Below are positions 52,492 through 63,666 of a stretch of 64,000 nucleotides of DNA, piece by piece. Under the pieces are notes generated by a model. It was not told the origin of the DNA. It did no database searches and worked only from the letters and a program-made list of their open reading frames with translations. A program made the position numbers and the translations under genes. Within the stretch, counting starts at the first letter, position 1. Every line of letters starts with the position of its first letter. The DNA is from Platanthera guangdongensis. Taxonomy: Eukaryota > Streptophyta > Magnoliopsida > Asparagales > Orchidaceae. The stretch spans positions 152,522,416 to 152,586,415 of the forward strand of contig CM077149.1 in the NCBI GenBank assembly GCA_039583875.1, written 5' to 3'.

Positions 52492-54308
52492 TTAGCGTGC
52501 CTATGACTAAGTTTTGACTGGGACTCAAGGTATCGTAAGGCCGGATGGTAAGAGTACAGCACGAACTCCTTGTGCATGAGATAATGCCGCCAATGACGCA
52601 AGGTCTGGACGATCGCATAAAACTCACGGTCATACGTGGAATACCGTTGGCGGGTCTCGTTCAACTTCTCGCTGAAATATGCAATTGGATGGCCCTCCTG
52701 GCTAAGTACTCCTCTGATCCCTAGTCCTGAAGCATCACACGCAACCTCAAAGGCTAGGCTAAAATCTGGCAATCTAAGAACAGGGGCAGAAGCTAAACGA
52801 TCCTTGACCTCCTCGAAGGCCTTAGTGGCGGTCGTGGTCCACACGAAGTCTCCCTTACGAAGGCAGTTCGTAAAGGGGGTCATAAGCGCGCTAAAACCTC
52901 GGACAAACCTCCTGTAGAAAGTGGCAAGTCCATGGAAACTCCTGGCCACGTGGATGGTCGTGGGGACGGGCCACTCACGGATCGCTCTCACCTTGTCGGG
53001 GTCCATGGAGATGCCCGACGCAGAAATAATATAGCCAAGAAAGTGGACCGACTCAGCCAGAAAATCACACTTCTTCATATTGATAAACAAATGCTCCTTC
53101 CTGAGGGTGTCGAACACCAATCGGACGTGGTGTAGATGGCCAGTACGCTCCTGGCTATAGATAAGAATGTCATTGAAGTACACAACTAGGAACTTGCCCA
53201 TGTAGGGCCGCAAGATCTGGGTCATCACCCGCATGAACGTACTGGGGGCATTCGACAATCCGAAGGGCATCACCCACCACTCAAATAGGCCATCCTTCGT
53301 CTTGAAGGCCGTCTTCCATTCATCACCCTCACGGACTCTAATCTGGTGATACCCGCTCCTAAGGTCGATTTTCGTGAAAATACGGGCACCAGCCATAGCG
53401 TCAAGCAAGTCGTCGAGATGGGGAATCGGGAAACGGTACTTCACCGTGATCTTATTGATGGCTCTACTGTCAACACACATGCGCCAACTCTCATCCTTCT
53501 TCGGGGTGAGAAGGGTGGGGACCGCGCACGGACTCAAGCTCTCGCGTACAAAACCCTTCCTAAGTAAATCATCAACCTGCCGCTTCAGCTCGGCATGCTC
53601 GGTCGGGCTCATACGGTAGTGTGGGAGGTTGGGCAAAGATGCCCCCGGCACAAGGTCGATCGCGTGCTGGATATCCCTCAGAGGGGGAAGCTCATCGGGA
53701 AGCTCCTCGGGCGTGATGTACGTAAAGTCCCTCAATAGTCGCTGTAAATCAGGGTCGGTAGAAACGACACCTCCACTAGGAGTGTCAGGAGCCAAGGTAG
53801 ACGCTACAATAAATACGATCCCCGAGTCTAGGCTCTCTCTCATGAAATTATGCATCCTCAGAAGGTGCAGGGGCCTGGAGGACCCGGCACTGACGGGGGA
53901 ATCGACCTTGCCCTTGGATGAGTCCTTGGGCTGGGTCGGGGTCAAGGTGATCTTCCGGCCCCGATCATAAAAGACGCATGTGTTCGATCGCCCGAAACAC
54001 GTCACGTCGCGATCAAACAGCCAGGGTCGACCTAAGAGGACATGGGCTACGTCCATCGGGATGACGTCACACCAGACCTTGTCCTCGAAGGACGCTAGCC
54101 GCAGGGGCACTAGACACTGCTGGGTGACCTGGATAGCAGACTTGTCCACCCATAATACACGATAGGGCTGGGGGTGCGGCTCGGGGGTGATCTGCATCCG
54201 CTCGAGCGCCTTCTTGGCGACAATATTCACGCAGCTCCCCCCATCGATAGCAAGCTTGCAGGGGCCGCCTGCGCTCTGGAAATAACTATAGAAGATGGTG
54301 GTACGTCG
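52485..54308 (-). pseudogene. G4 pol, 5' part: protease, RT, RNase H
   Basis: Protease with IDGGSCVNIVAKKALERM (about 54270-54200) and PMDVAHVLLGRPWLFDRDV. RT with [60 protein letters not shown] and an active site reading YFNDILIYS (about 53180-53155), where related copies have YFDD. RNase H with FEVACDASGLGIRGVLSQEG, FSEKLNETRQRYSTYDREFY and HRHAKW, then a frameshift. The Asp-to-Asn change should abolish polymerase activity. TGA at 54309-54311 replaces a tryptophan codon just before the protease. Confidence 0.92.
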
Positions 54309-54311
54309 TCA

Positions 54312-55547
54312 ATCATCCTCCGAACGAGGGGTATGCAAAAGGCGGCGTATAACTCCGAGCTCTAGAGATCTCTCAGCGTCACTCTCCCAGTCTTCCTCAA
54401 CAGTGGCTACTACATCGCCCTCAGTCTCTCTCACCGGGTCTACACTTTTGTCTTCCTCCTCCTCAATCAACAAGTTCCGCATGGGACACTGTGCGGCATA
54501 CTGACCTCGTCTGGAACATCTATAGCACTGAGGACCACTGGGCCTTAGAGGCCCAGTCATAACAGCCTTCCCCTTCACATCCTCAGGGATGTGGGGAGGA
54601 ACGGGGGCCTGGAGGTGAGGAGGGGTGGTCCTCCTGAATGCGGGACCATCAGCCCTAGGGACCTGCTGGCGGGGACCGGTGGTCCGGAGGTAGAGCTCGT
54701 ACTCCAAGGCCAACTCATAAATCTGCTCGACTGTTTCTCATCGGTGGGGAATCAGTTCCCTTCTAATCTCGGGCCACAGGCTGTATCGAAACCGGGAAGC
54801 TGTGGCACTGCTCTCCTCTCGAAGATCACTCCTCATCATCAAGTCATCAAACTTGGTCATATATTCAGCTACTGACATCGTGCCCTGTTGAAGCGCATAG
54901 ACCTGATCTAACAATCGATCATGATATGACGCGGGAAGGTATTTCTCCTTCAAACGTCTCTTCACATCTTCCCACCTAATAATGGGATGATAGCCATCCC
55001 GCTCTAAGGCTCTCTCTACACTAGTCCAATAATTCATCGCAGATCCCACTAACTTCATACGCGCAAATCTCACTCTGCGCTCATCACTCATGTCGTACCA
55101 GTCAAAATAGTGTTCCATCTCCCGAAGCCAGTCACTAAATGCTCCGGGATCTTGATGGCCGTCAAATGTCGGAACCTCGATACGAATACGGCGAATGATG
55201 TCATCCTCTCGTGGTGGTGTCCCTCCACGGTGTTCGGGGTAGCCGTCAAGGCGGTCACGGCGGGCATAGTCGTATCGGGGCTGCCCAGGGCGTCGTGGGG
55301 GATCATGATCATAACCAGGGGGATCTGGGTACCCTCGGGGGACGGCGTGGTCGCCCTGGCCTTCGTATGCGTTCTGGCGCGCACGAAGTTCATTGATTTG
55401 AACGCCCAATTGATCAAAACGGTCTAACATCACGCGCTGAAATTCGGCGGGGGACAATTCCGAATTGGAGTTGGAATTGCCGGCCTGCTCATCAGTGAGG
55501 TTCGGATCAGACATGTTTCGTCTAAATGGCCTACCACTACGTAACAT
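54312..55547 (-). pseudogene. G4 gag
   Basis: Starts at ATG 55547 (MLRSGRPFRRNMSDPN), about 20 bp after the PBS. Capsid core: IIRRIRIEVPTFDGHQDPGA, FSDWLREMEHYFDWYDMSDE, LKEKYLPASYHDRLLDQVYA, MSVAEYMTKFDDLMMR. TGA at 54738-54740 (HR-stop-ETVEQIYELALEYE) interrupts it. The nucleocapsid motif CYRCSRRGQYAAQC (about 54535-54495) has glutamine in place of the zinc-ligand histidine. An acidic tail leads to the stop at 54309. All parts share one frame with pol, so this was a single gag-pol polyprotein of about 1600 codons. Confidence 0.92.
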
Positions 55548-55565
55548 GCGACGTGCGTGAACCTT

Positions 55566-55577
55566 CCTCTGATACCA
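55566..55577 (-). other. G4 primer-binding site
   Basis: The plus-strand CCTCTGATACCA reads TGGTATCAGAGG on the minus strand, three bases from the 5' LTR end; initiator tRNA-Met type. Confidence 0.93.
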
Positions 55578-55580
55578 ATC

Positions 55581-56733
55581 TGACGCAGGGGCAGGCTAGG
55601 GTGTTGGGAACTAGACGCACTACAGGTTTTGTAACAAGGCAAATCCAACACGGCACGAGCTTCACGAAGTCCTAGCAATTTTTTTAGAGTGAATTAAATG
55701 GGTAGTTTTAAACCTATGCAGAACTCCACAAAACGATTTAAAGCAAGGAGAAAAGCACGCGGGCGTGAATACGAATCGGGAGCGCAAAGATTTAAATGAT
55801 AAGTGTGTTTGCCCTGCGGGTTAGCACAAAATCAAGTAATCCAAATACCACTTAATTGATAAACAAAGCAAATAGAAATCTAAGCAAAGCGAACCATGTT
55901 TAAACTCAAATCCAAATTACGACTTACAACCATATGAAGAGCCAATCGGGCGGGGGACGCCGAATGCGGAGAGGAATGGATCCGGGTCTTTGGTGGCCAA
56001 CGGCGGTGGGTTATGGTGGCTGAGTGGAGAGAGTAGGTGCTCCTCAAGGCTGCAGGTGGACTGGACGGGGGTCGAAGGGAGTGGTGGAGGGCTGGAGTGG
56101 GGCTGTCGGGGTTGCGGGCAGGCTGATGGTGGTCGACGGGGTTGAAGGGGGGCCGGGAGAGGCTTGGCGAGGTGGAGGAGGGCTGGAGGTAGGCGTCGGA
56201 GTGGATGGATGGCTGGTGGAGGGTCGCCGGTGCAGAAGGAGGGCGGGCGGTAGGTCGACGGGGTTAAGAGAGGGTCGGGAAGGGCTTGCCGGGGCTGGGT
56301 TTGGCTGGAGGTGGCCCGTCAATGGTGAGGGAGGATCGGCGGAGGCGCGGGAGGGGCGAACGGCAGCGGTATCGGGAGAAAACCCTAGGTGTCGCACCTG
56401 GGGATGTTGGCGTCGCACCAACCGGATCTGCTGAAGAATCACTCAAGCAATCGGTGCCCAAAACCCTCCTCATGGCTCCTTTAAATAGAACATAAAAGCT
56501 AGGGCATCCGGAATCAATGACTCAGATTGTCCGATCTTCCGGGTGCCAAAATAACGTCAATACTTGTCCGAATAAAATAAAACAAAATACGAAAAATACT
56601 CTCGTCGACCTTCCGGACGCATCCGCGGGCTCGGATCGTCCGGAAGTGCCCTCAAGGTACGGGATCAGAACATCACGTCCGCTTTCGGCGGGAATAAACG
56701 TGCGTGGGCCATCGTCGTCGTTGATCTCCATCA
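55581..56733 (-). repeat. G4 5' LTR (1153 bp)
   Basis: Minus strand runs from TGATGGAGATCAACGACG to CTGCGTCA. TATTTAAA at 56480-56487 is the likely TATA box of the element. GGTGCGAC(A/G)CC blocks link it to the split G2 LTR. Followed by AACCA. Confidence 0.95.
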
Positions 56734-56738
56734 AACCA

Positions 56739-58480
56739 GCTGCCACCACCACCTTCAGTCCCCTCCCTCGGTGCCGTCACAATTACAGCAATAAAGCAAC
56801 GACACCTGCATTTAGTGCAGCAAAGCAGAGCAGCCAGTTGTCTCCACCGGCATCTGTCCGTACCCCGACACCGGGATTCCATCACTGCCCCGGTGCTGTC
56901 GCAGTGGCTTGCTGGAGAAGAGGAACATTTCTAGTTCAACATAAGTTCTGTGATGAATTGACAGAGAAGAGGAACAACTTTCTTTTGCTTGATGCCCTCT
57001 AACTGCTACTCATCTCTCTTTCCCTCTCTGGCGACACCAAACAACTCCTTTATAATAGTAAAGATTATAATTATTCAAACTAATTTAATTTAAAATTTAA
57101 AGATAATTTGTCCGAAATAATTAATGGCCCGTCCAAGGCTTGAACAATGGATCGATCCAGCTCTGATTGGAAGTTGAACTGTGCCACCATATCATATGTT
57201 TTAACAAAAAGGTGGGGGAATAAATTCTTACAGTACATAAAATACTCTTAATATAAAGTGAAAAACTTCTCCAAAGTTTCTCAAAAATGGAATATATGGA
57301 GTTTCATAGATATAGTTCCTAAGCATGACAAGATATTTGCTATTAAACAAAGATCTAATCCAAGTTTTTTCATTAAAATTATACCTTTAGAAGCACCAAT
57401 CAAAATATTTTTACCATAGGTTTCTCCAAAGAGAAGCATTATGTCTATGAGGCAGTTCGGTGGTAGGTTCAATGGGTAGTCAAGTTGATTCAGGAGAACG
57501 ATTCAACAACCTATGATGATACAACAGCTGTTTTGGTACAAGCAAACTTGTTTGATTCAGCTATGGGTGTGGTTGAAAATGCTTCAAAAATGAGGTTCAG
57601 TTTAATGTGAAAACTAATGAAGCTGTGGGGGTGCTAAATTGAGTGAGAATTTCTAGCGGTTAAGTTGTGTGATGAATTAGGAGAGACTCTGGGTAGATCG
57701 GAAGAAGAAAATGTGATTGGGTATAGCTGGGTATAGCGAAGAGGCCATTCAATGCTAATCTCAAAGGAGTCAAGGAAGCAAGAGAAGGAATCATGATAGT
57801 GTAACAATTTGCAGTTGATGAATGGAAGAACAAAGCTTGAGCAACTGTAAAGGCAAATAGATGTGGGGTCGTCGGCTATCAGGAACAAGAGCACAATGGT
57901 GTGCACTAAGACAGGTGGATGGGTATGGTTCGAATCAACAATGCAGAGGACTGAAAATTATCATGATCATGGGTATGAACGTGGAGAATGGGAAATTGGG
58001 AAAAGAGACGATGGACGGTTATTTGAGCGTAACATGAATAAAATTTGTACAAATTGGATATGTGCTATCACAGTCGAAATCAGAGAGAGAAATTTGAAGA
58101 AGTGTTGATCGCAATCTTGGCAGGCCCTTGTACATTGCTGGACTGCTCTGGTACCAAATTAATAAAGGCGTGATAGCAAAAAAGAAAAACTCAGGTATAG
58201 AGGAGGGTCGAAAAAGGTAGGAAAATGGAAGTGTTAAAAAATGATGGCAGAATGCCCCAAAGTAAGGGAGGTCAGAGCTAAAGAAAGAATAGTCTCAGAA
58301 AAGTAAGATAACTTGTAAAGGTTAAGAGGGAGAAGGGAGAAGAATACCAGAAGTAAGAAGATCAGCAGTCATCTCAATATTCAATTCAATAATCAACTAT
58401 CATCTGAATAGCCTTGAGATTTTAGAAATACCATAGGATAATTACAAGATTAAAGTTAAAATAAAATTTATCAATGACGA
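56739..58480 (-). other. Intron sequence with a probable minus-strand retroelement leader
   Basis: 56739-56880 is a diverged tandem copy of the DNA left of G4 (both contain CACCT--TTTAGTGCAGCAAAG). The rest is AT-rich. A PBS-like minus-strand TGGTACCAGAGC (plus 58145-58156, GCTCTGGTACCA) suggests a degraded retroelement with its leader to the left (57250-58140) and an LTR to the right (about 58160-58440). Its coding frames are too broken to assign. Confidence 0.35.
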
Positions 58481-58861
58481 TGTTATGGACTTGGATGTTA
58501 CCGAAGGAGAAGCTGGAGGTGGAGATGACGGTGGCGGCGATACTACGGAGCCTTGATCGTGGCTACCAAAGCGGGGCGTGCTCAAGAGAGAGCTTCCAAC
58601 ATCTCTTTTGAGGTTGGGGAAATAAACTTTCTTCATTCATCCAAATACAAAACTCACTGGATCCTTTAAATAGGACTTACAATTGCCACGAAAAGGAAAG
58701 AACGCCAAAGAAAATAACGACAGACTTGAACATGCGACTAAAAAGGACATCTCATAAGATACGAAAAAAATAACGTCATATTAGGACGCGACTCTAAGAC
58801 AGAATAAAAGCATATTAAGAAATAATTAATACTAAATAACATCATTAAAGGACCCATAACA
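58481..58861 (-). repeat. G5 3' LTR (381 bp)
   Basis: Matches 60631-61024. Minus-strand TATTTAAA (58665-58672) is a likely TATA box. The minus-strand polypurine tract GGCGGGAGAGA (plus 58862-58872) abuts it. Confidence 0.9.
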
Positions 58862-58904
58862 TCTCTCCCGCCTTGAAAAACAAGCTTGTTCTTAAGCTCA
58901 AGGG

Positions 58905-59369
58905 AGATCAATGGTGTCCGCGTCAACCGACACCCTCATCGTGCAAATAGAAAAGTTGTTTGCACCTGTGGCCGCGAGTGTACTGCTCATCGCAGTTAAA
59001 ACATAAGCATGTGGCGTGCCGTTCTGTCATCTCGTCTCGAGATAGTTTACGGATTGATGGAGCTTGTTGGCCCTCAGTACGACCTGGCTGAATGCCTGTG
59101 TCGGTGGGCAAATAGAATTCCTGTGCCAGTTGGAGGCGATGGTCACATAGCCTGGCCTGTCTCAAAACAGTTACTAAGTTTGGAGGGGCCACAAATTCAA
59201 CATCAAGCTGCGGATTGAAGGGCTGAAACGCATGTTGCAAAATAGCTTGAAGTCGTCTCACGTCAGACCCGAATGATCGGTGAGGAGACGAGTGACCCAA
59301 AACAAGGCCGAGTCGAGAAGGTGGAAGTAGGCTAGAGGAAGTCAACTGTCGAAGTTTGTTGATGACCAA
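58905..59369 (-). pseudogene. G5 gag, 3' part with zinc knuckle
   Basis: Minus-strand frame with FVAPPNLVTVLRQARLCDHRL, APSIRKLSRDEMTERHATCL and an intact nucleocapsid motif CFNCDEQYTRGHRCKQLFYL (about 58990-58935), typical of gypsy Gag. It then stops; the following short stretch LELKNKLVFQGGRDV runs into the polypurine tract and resembles the last residues of Pol. So everything from protease to the Pol end has been removed. Confidence 0.8.
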
Positions 59370-59840
59370 AGAATTGTTTGCACCTGGTTAGCCATCCTAA
59401 GGGATTTGTTTCCCATCATAGGTGGGAAATTCCAATCGGGTATAACGTGGCGAAATAGCAGCCTTAGGGTGTAAGAGGGTCTGTGGTGGAGGCTCATGGA
59501 GGATGAGCGGGGGTAGCGGAACTTGACTGCTGTTAGCGTGATCTGTGGGTGGGGTAGAAACCACGGGAGGTGTTGTTGTTAGTCCATTAATCTTGGCGGT
59601 GAGGGTTGTCATGTCTTCTTGATGACATGTGTCGGCGTCCTGAAAACGTGCTTCTACATCGTGAAGGAGTGCATCCATGACAGATATAACTGTGTGTAGC
59701 TGATTCATAGCTTCCAAGAAGTCAGTCGAGTTTCCCATATTGTGGATGGAGGTGGCACGGGATAAGGAGCGGGTGACTGGAAGCCTCAAGTCGTAAAAGG
59801 AAGTTGAATCTGTGTCGCCGCGTGTCGCGTCGTCTCCCAA
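59370..59840 (-). pseudogene. G5 gag, 5' part
   Basis: ATG 59840 (MGDDATRGDTDSTSFY), a helical segment FLEAMNQLHTVISVMDALLH, a Pro-rich hinge, then RLEFPTYDGK and, in a second frame, NPLGWLTRCKQFFGHQQ, the conserved start of the gypsy capsid domain. The rest of the capsid is missing before the downstream gag piece at 59369. Between this start and the PBS lie an AT-rich stretch (59850-60050) and a G/C-rich leader (60050-60615). Confidence 0.75.
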
Positions 59841-60615
59841 TGGTGGTGACCAAATTTGATTACTTAATTAATTCAATTAAGAATTAATAAGCAAGAGGAA
59901 TAGAATTAATAATTAATTAATCAAGAAATGAATAATCAATTAAATGATAGTCTTGATGTAGCTTTACATGGAAAGTTGTAGAATGCCAGAATAGGAAAAA
60001 ATATTTCAATTGACTGGGCCCGGCGAGAATAGTAAGCAATGAATTCCAATGCAACCCCACGAAAACGGCCGATCCAAAGCAGAAGGCTTACGTCAAGATA
60101 GGAAGAAAATGGAGATGGGCATAGCCTTTTGTGGATGTGTTTGCTGTGTTGTTACAGGATGCCGACGGAAAAGGGATGTGCAGGTGTCCAAGATTTTTGG
60201 CGCTCGCAGGCCGCCGACTGGGAAGGGCGGAAGATCGACGGCTGTGCTTTTCTCAGGCGCGGGGAAGACACGCAGAGACTCCAGCAAATCCACGATCAAT
60301 TTGGGAGGATGCTTGGCCGGCGTGCGGAGGGCTCAGTAGAAGCGTGCTCGGGGTTGAATGTGGGTGTAGGGGCCTTGGCTGTGGTTACAGGCTGCAGCGG
60401 AAGGTATCGCGCCGGAGACGTCGCGGGGGATCTGCGTCCGTGTTGTTGGAGCAGCGGCCGAATGAACTGGGCCGCGGGATTGTTGTAAGTTGCGGCAGCG
60501 AGGAAGGCCCATATGGGGCGCTGACTCCTTGCGGGGTTTCGGAAAGGCCCGACGAAGGTTGACGATCTTCGTCGATGCTTACGGTGCGCGAACACAAGTA
60601 CTGGAGGAAGGATGG

Positions 60616-60627
60616 GCTCTAATACCA
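60616..60627 (-). other. G5 primer-binding site
   Basis: The plus-strand GCTCTAATACCA reads TGGTATTAGAGC on the minus strand, a one-base variant of the initiator tRNA-Met site, three bases from the LTR. Confidence 0.85.
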
Positions 60628-60630
60628 AGT

Positions 60631-61024
60631 TGTTATGGGTCTACTTAAATGTTGTCGGAGGAGAGGCCGGAGGTGAAGAAGAAGGTCGCAAAAATACTAC
60701 GGATCCTTGACTGCGGTTGCCTAAGCGAGATGTGCTTGAGAGAGAGACAGCTTCCAAGATCTCTTTTAGAGTTAGCGGAAATAGACTTTCTTCATTCATC
60801 CCAATGCAAGACTCACTGGATTCTTTAAATAGGACTTACAATTGCCACGAAAAAGAAAGAGCGTCAAAGGAAATAATGACAGACTTAGACAAGCGACTAA
60901 AAAGGACATCTCATAAAGACATAACACAAATAACGACGTCATATTACAACGTGACTCTAAGACAGAATAAAAACATATTAAGAAATAATTAAAACTAAAC
61001 AACGACATTAAAAGACTTGTAACA
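60631..61024 (-). repeat. G5 5' LTR (394 bp)
   Basis: Direct repeat of 58481-58861 with small indels; TATTTAAA at plus 60824-60831 on the minus strand. Followed by the second GACGA. Confidence 0.9.
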
Positions 61025-61310
61025 GACGATTAATAAAGTAAGATATTAAATCAACTGAATTAACAAAATGGACGAATAATTATATGTAAATGCTGGAAGA
61101 AAACAAAGGATTTCAAATCAATTGTTATGAATAAAAAGTTAGAGAAGGTAAAATCACCAGTCCGGGGCTACAAAGTTATAATAAAAGAGGCCACGGTAGC
61201 AAAAGTAGATTTAGCTGAGAATTCAAGTGTGGTTCAAGATGTCACCAATCAATATAAGTAAATTTCAAAGAAGGAGAAGTAATTAAAAAAACAAACAAAA
61301 GGTAGCATAC

Positions 61311-61356
61311 CGACAATGAGTGATTTGTGACAATAACACCTTTCTCTTCTTCAATC
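61311..61356 (-). CDS. MSH4: MSH4 exon
   Basis: 46-bp exon with acceptor ATACACAG and donor TCG|GTATGC. After one base of a split codon (tryptophan in homologues) it encodes IEEEKGVIVTNHSLS, the conserved plant MSH4 stretch that directly precedes VTFNGSFDHMN. It ends in phase 0, as the exon at 48877 requires. It is the most upstream exon in the window; the next should lie beyond 64000, because 61357-64000 is copia and satellite. Confidence 0.9.
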
Positions 61357-61464
61357 CTGTGTATGTAATAATTATTAAAGAGAAAGATTACCCAGGAAAC
61401 AAAATCTGCACAATGAATTATGCTAGCATAACTTGGGACTCAATGCATGCCATTAATTTGTCCA

Positions 61465-61685
61465 TGTAGAAATACACAAAAATATAGAGAGAAAACCAAT
61501 ATTTTATTAATTGTACATAATAGTATTATACAATTACAAGTATTTGTACATATATATAGGAAGGAGTGGAGTATAAAGACTCTAAGCTTCATTCTGAGAT
61601 GTGAGAGACAGTGGGACTAATCTCTAAGGATGCAATGGATTCTAAATGAGTCATTGTATGAGCTTTTGTACAAGTTATCTTAACA
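61465..61685 (-). repeat. 3' LTR of minus-strand copia element
   Basis: On the minus strand it runs from TGTTAAGATAACTTG to TATTTCTACA (221 bp), preceded by the purine-rich TGCGGAGGAG (plus 61686-61695). CTATATATATG near 61552 could be its TATA box. No partner LTR is in the window. Confidence 0.6.
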
Positions 61686-61689
61686 CTCC

Positions 61690-63640
61690 TCCGCAAGATG
61701 GAGCATACAAATCGTATGAACCAAGATTGGACATATTATCAACATATATCATCATTTGTTTGGATATCTTGTATTTCTCGCTATATAGAGGGTGCGGCCT
61801 TGGTAAGAATATCAGTGATTTGCCCAGCAATAGGAACATATTTTAAGTTCAATTTCTTTAGTTGAACCTTTACCAGAATAAAGTGGCAATCAATCTCGGT
61901 GTGTTTGGTGCGTTCATGGAATACAGAATTCTGGTCAATATGGATAACAACTTCACTATCTCAGAACAAAGTGGTCGAAGATGAGAGTTTGATGCTCGGG
62001 TATTTTAGAAAGCTTTACAACCACGTAAGTTCAGAAACAACAGAGGTCATTGAACGATACTTAGCTTCAGCAGATAAGAGTGCAACCACAGATTGCTTCT
62101 TCCTTCACCGGGTGACAGGGTGTCCACCAAAATATGTTCAGTATCCACTTGTGGATCGGCGATCATCTAGGAGTTCGCATAGTCAGCATTAGAAAAGGCA
62201 ATGAGAGATAAGGAGGAGGGATAATATACAAGCTCTTGTCCAGGAGCAGTCTTGAGATATCGGAAGATGAGCTCAATTGCATGGAGGTAAGGAATCCATG
62301 GAGCATGCATAAAATGACAGATAATCCCTACGGCAAATGATATATCAAGTCTTGTAACTATAAGATAAATCAGTTTGCCCACAAGGTGACAATAGTACTC
62401 TAGGTTGGGAAGGAGCAGATCAGAGTTGGGGGGATGTGTACAGAGCTTATGGTTGATATTCATAGGTGTGTCAGCAAGCTTGCATTTAGAGTAGTCAGTG
62501 TCATGAATAAGATCAAGACAGTACTTCTGATGAGAAAGGACAAGGCCATCAGGATGGAGGGCTATCTCAATACCGAGAAAATATCAAAGATTACTCAAAT
62601 CTTTGATCTGAAATGCGTATGTCAAGTGCCTCCTGAGCATGTGCATGCCTTTGAGATCATCGCTTGTTATCAAAATATCATCAATATATACCAAGAGTAT
62701 CACTGTGTCTGTCAGGCGGTGAGAAGTAAATAAATAAAAGTCGGTCGAGCTGTAAGTAAACTAAACATGATGAACAACCGATTGAACTCGTCAAACCAAA
62801 CTTGAGGGGATTGTTTGAGACCATAGAGAAATTTTGAGTTGACACACAAGAGATTCCCACGTGGTCTCAAAACCGGGAGGTTGTTACATATAGACAGTCT
62901 CAACGAGATCATCATTCAGAAAGACATTTTGATGTCCAATTGATGCAACGGTCAATGACGATGAACAGCTAGGGAGATTAAAACATGGAGAATATTCAAC
63001 TTTGCAATATGAGCACAGAGATGCTTGTTGTCTTAGGCTTTCTATTGTATACCTTGATAAGAGAGATACCAGTAATATGAGCGGCATTAGAGGATGCATC
63101 AAGAGGAATGATCATAGTCTCATCGGTCAGAGAAATTCTCAAGGTCACCCCCTAGAATACCGCTCTAGTGGAAATACATACATTTTCCTAACACAGAAAC
63201 TCATCTTGAGAAAGAGAAACATCAGTTAAGGTTGTTAATGCAGTGTATGATGACTCCCCTTATTTATATTGCAAGAAAACATTTTGCTGGGAAGATGAAG
63301 TATTTTCAATGTTAAGTGTAGTATCAACAAAAGTTTGAATATCATTATCACTGGGAGTACCATGATTAGAGAAGCAAGTAATATCATTATGAATCCTGTC
63401 AAACAAACAAACCTTCTCCCCGTTCTTGATTTCATTAGAAAGATAAATAAAAAATTCTTTAATGAGAGGAGATGAAGTGATGCATTGAGAAAGTGTATCC
63501 ACTTTTGTTGAAAGAAGGATTATTTGTGTATCAAGAACTAGACACCTATGAAGCACTGACACTTCAAATTGCCCAACGTGTCGGTGTCGGAAAGTCCGAC
63601 ACTCTCCGACACTCGAGTCGGAAATCCGACACAAGAGTCG
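61690..63640 (-). pseudogene. Copia pol remnant: RT and RNase H
   Basis: Minus strand, right to left: linker (63640-63240), RT start near 63050-62890 with GHQNVFLNDDLVETVYM, FLYGLKQSPQVWFDEFNRLF (about 62850-62790), an intact active site VYIDDILITS (about 62700-62665), YHLVGKLIYLIVTRLDISFA (about 62400-62340), FRYLKTAPGQELVYY and SNADYANS (62170). RNase H then continues in broken frames to about 61700. Several frameshifts and stops. It lies in the MSH4 intron upstream of the exon at 61356. Confidence 0.82.
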
Positions 63641-63666
63641 GAAATCCGACACGCTGGCTCAGGCAG

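Larger units (their letters stand above)
49616..56733 (-). mobile_element. Complete gypsy chromovirus G4 (7118 bp)
   Basis: Minus-strand element with LTRs 55581-56733 (5') and 49616-50767 (3'), minus-strand ends TGATGGAG and CTGCGTCA, and a perfect AACCA duplication (49611-49615 and 56734-56738). A PBS, a single gag-pol frame, a C-terminal chromodomain and a polypurine tract are all present. It lies in the 12.4-kb MSH4 intron. It is the least degraded coding element here, but two nonsense codons, one frameshift and a changed RT active site disable it. G2 is a relative. Confidence 0.95.
58481..61024 (-). mobile_element. Gag-only gypsy derivative G5 (2544 bp)
   Basis: Minus-strand element with LTRs 60631-61024 (5') and 58481-58861 (3'), minus-strand ends TGTTATGGG or TGTTACAAG and CATAACA, and a perfect GACGA duplication (58476-58480 and 61025-61029). 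PBS, leader, gag pieces and polypurine tract are kept, but all of pol is missing. Both ends needed for reverse transcription survive, so it may once have moved with help from an intact relative. It lies in the 12.4-kb MSH4 intron. Confidence 0.9.
26799..61356 (-). other. MSH4: Partial MSH4 gene (five exons, transposon-filled introns)
   Basis: Five minus-strand exons (61356-61311, 48877-48831, 48709-48602, 26977-26902, 26839-26799) read in order as a continuous segment of plant MSH4, from KGVIVTNHSLS to SNEETFGGLAS. From memory of the family this corresponds to the connector/early core part of the protein, roughly residues 150-260. MSH4 pairs with MSH5 in meiosis to stabilise recombination intermediates. 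Splice phases agree at every junction except the doubtful acceptor of the last exon. Introns are 12433, 121, 21624 and 62 bp. The exons upstream of 61356 and downstream of 26799 are outside the window or unrecognised. Confidence 0.85.

Noticed and set aside
60049..60628. Several overlapping ORFs on both strands in the G5 leader
   Set aside because: G/C-rich leader sequence between PBS and gag; no recognisable protein.
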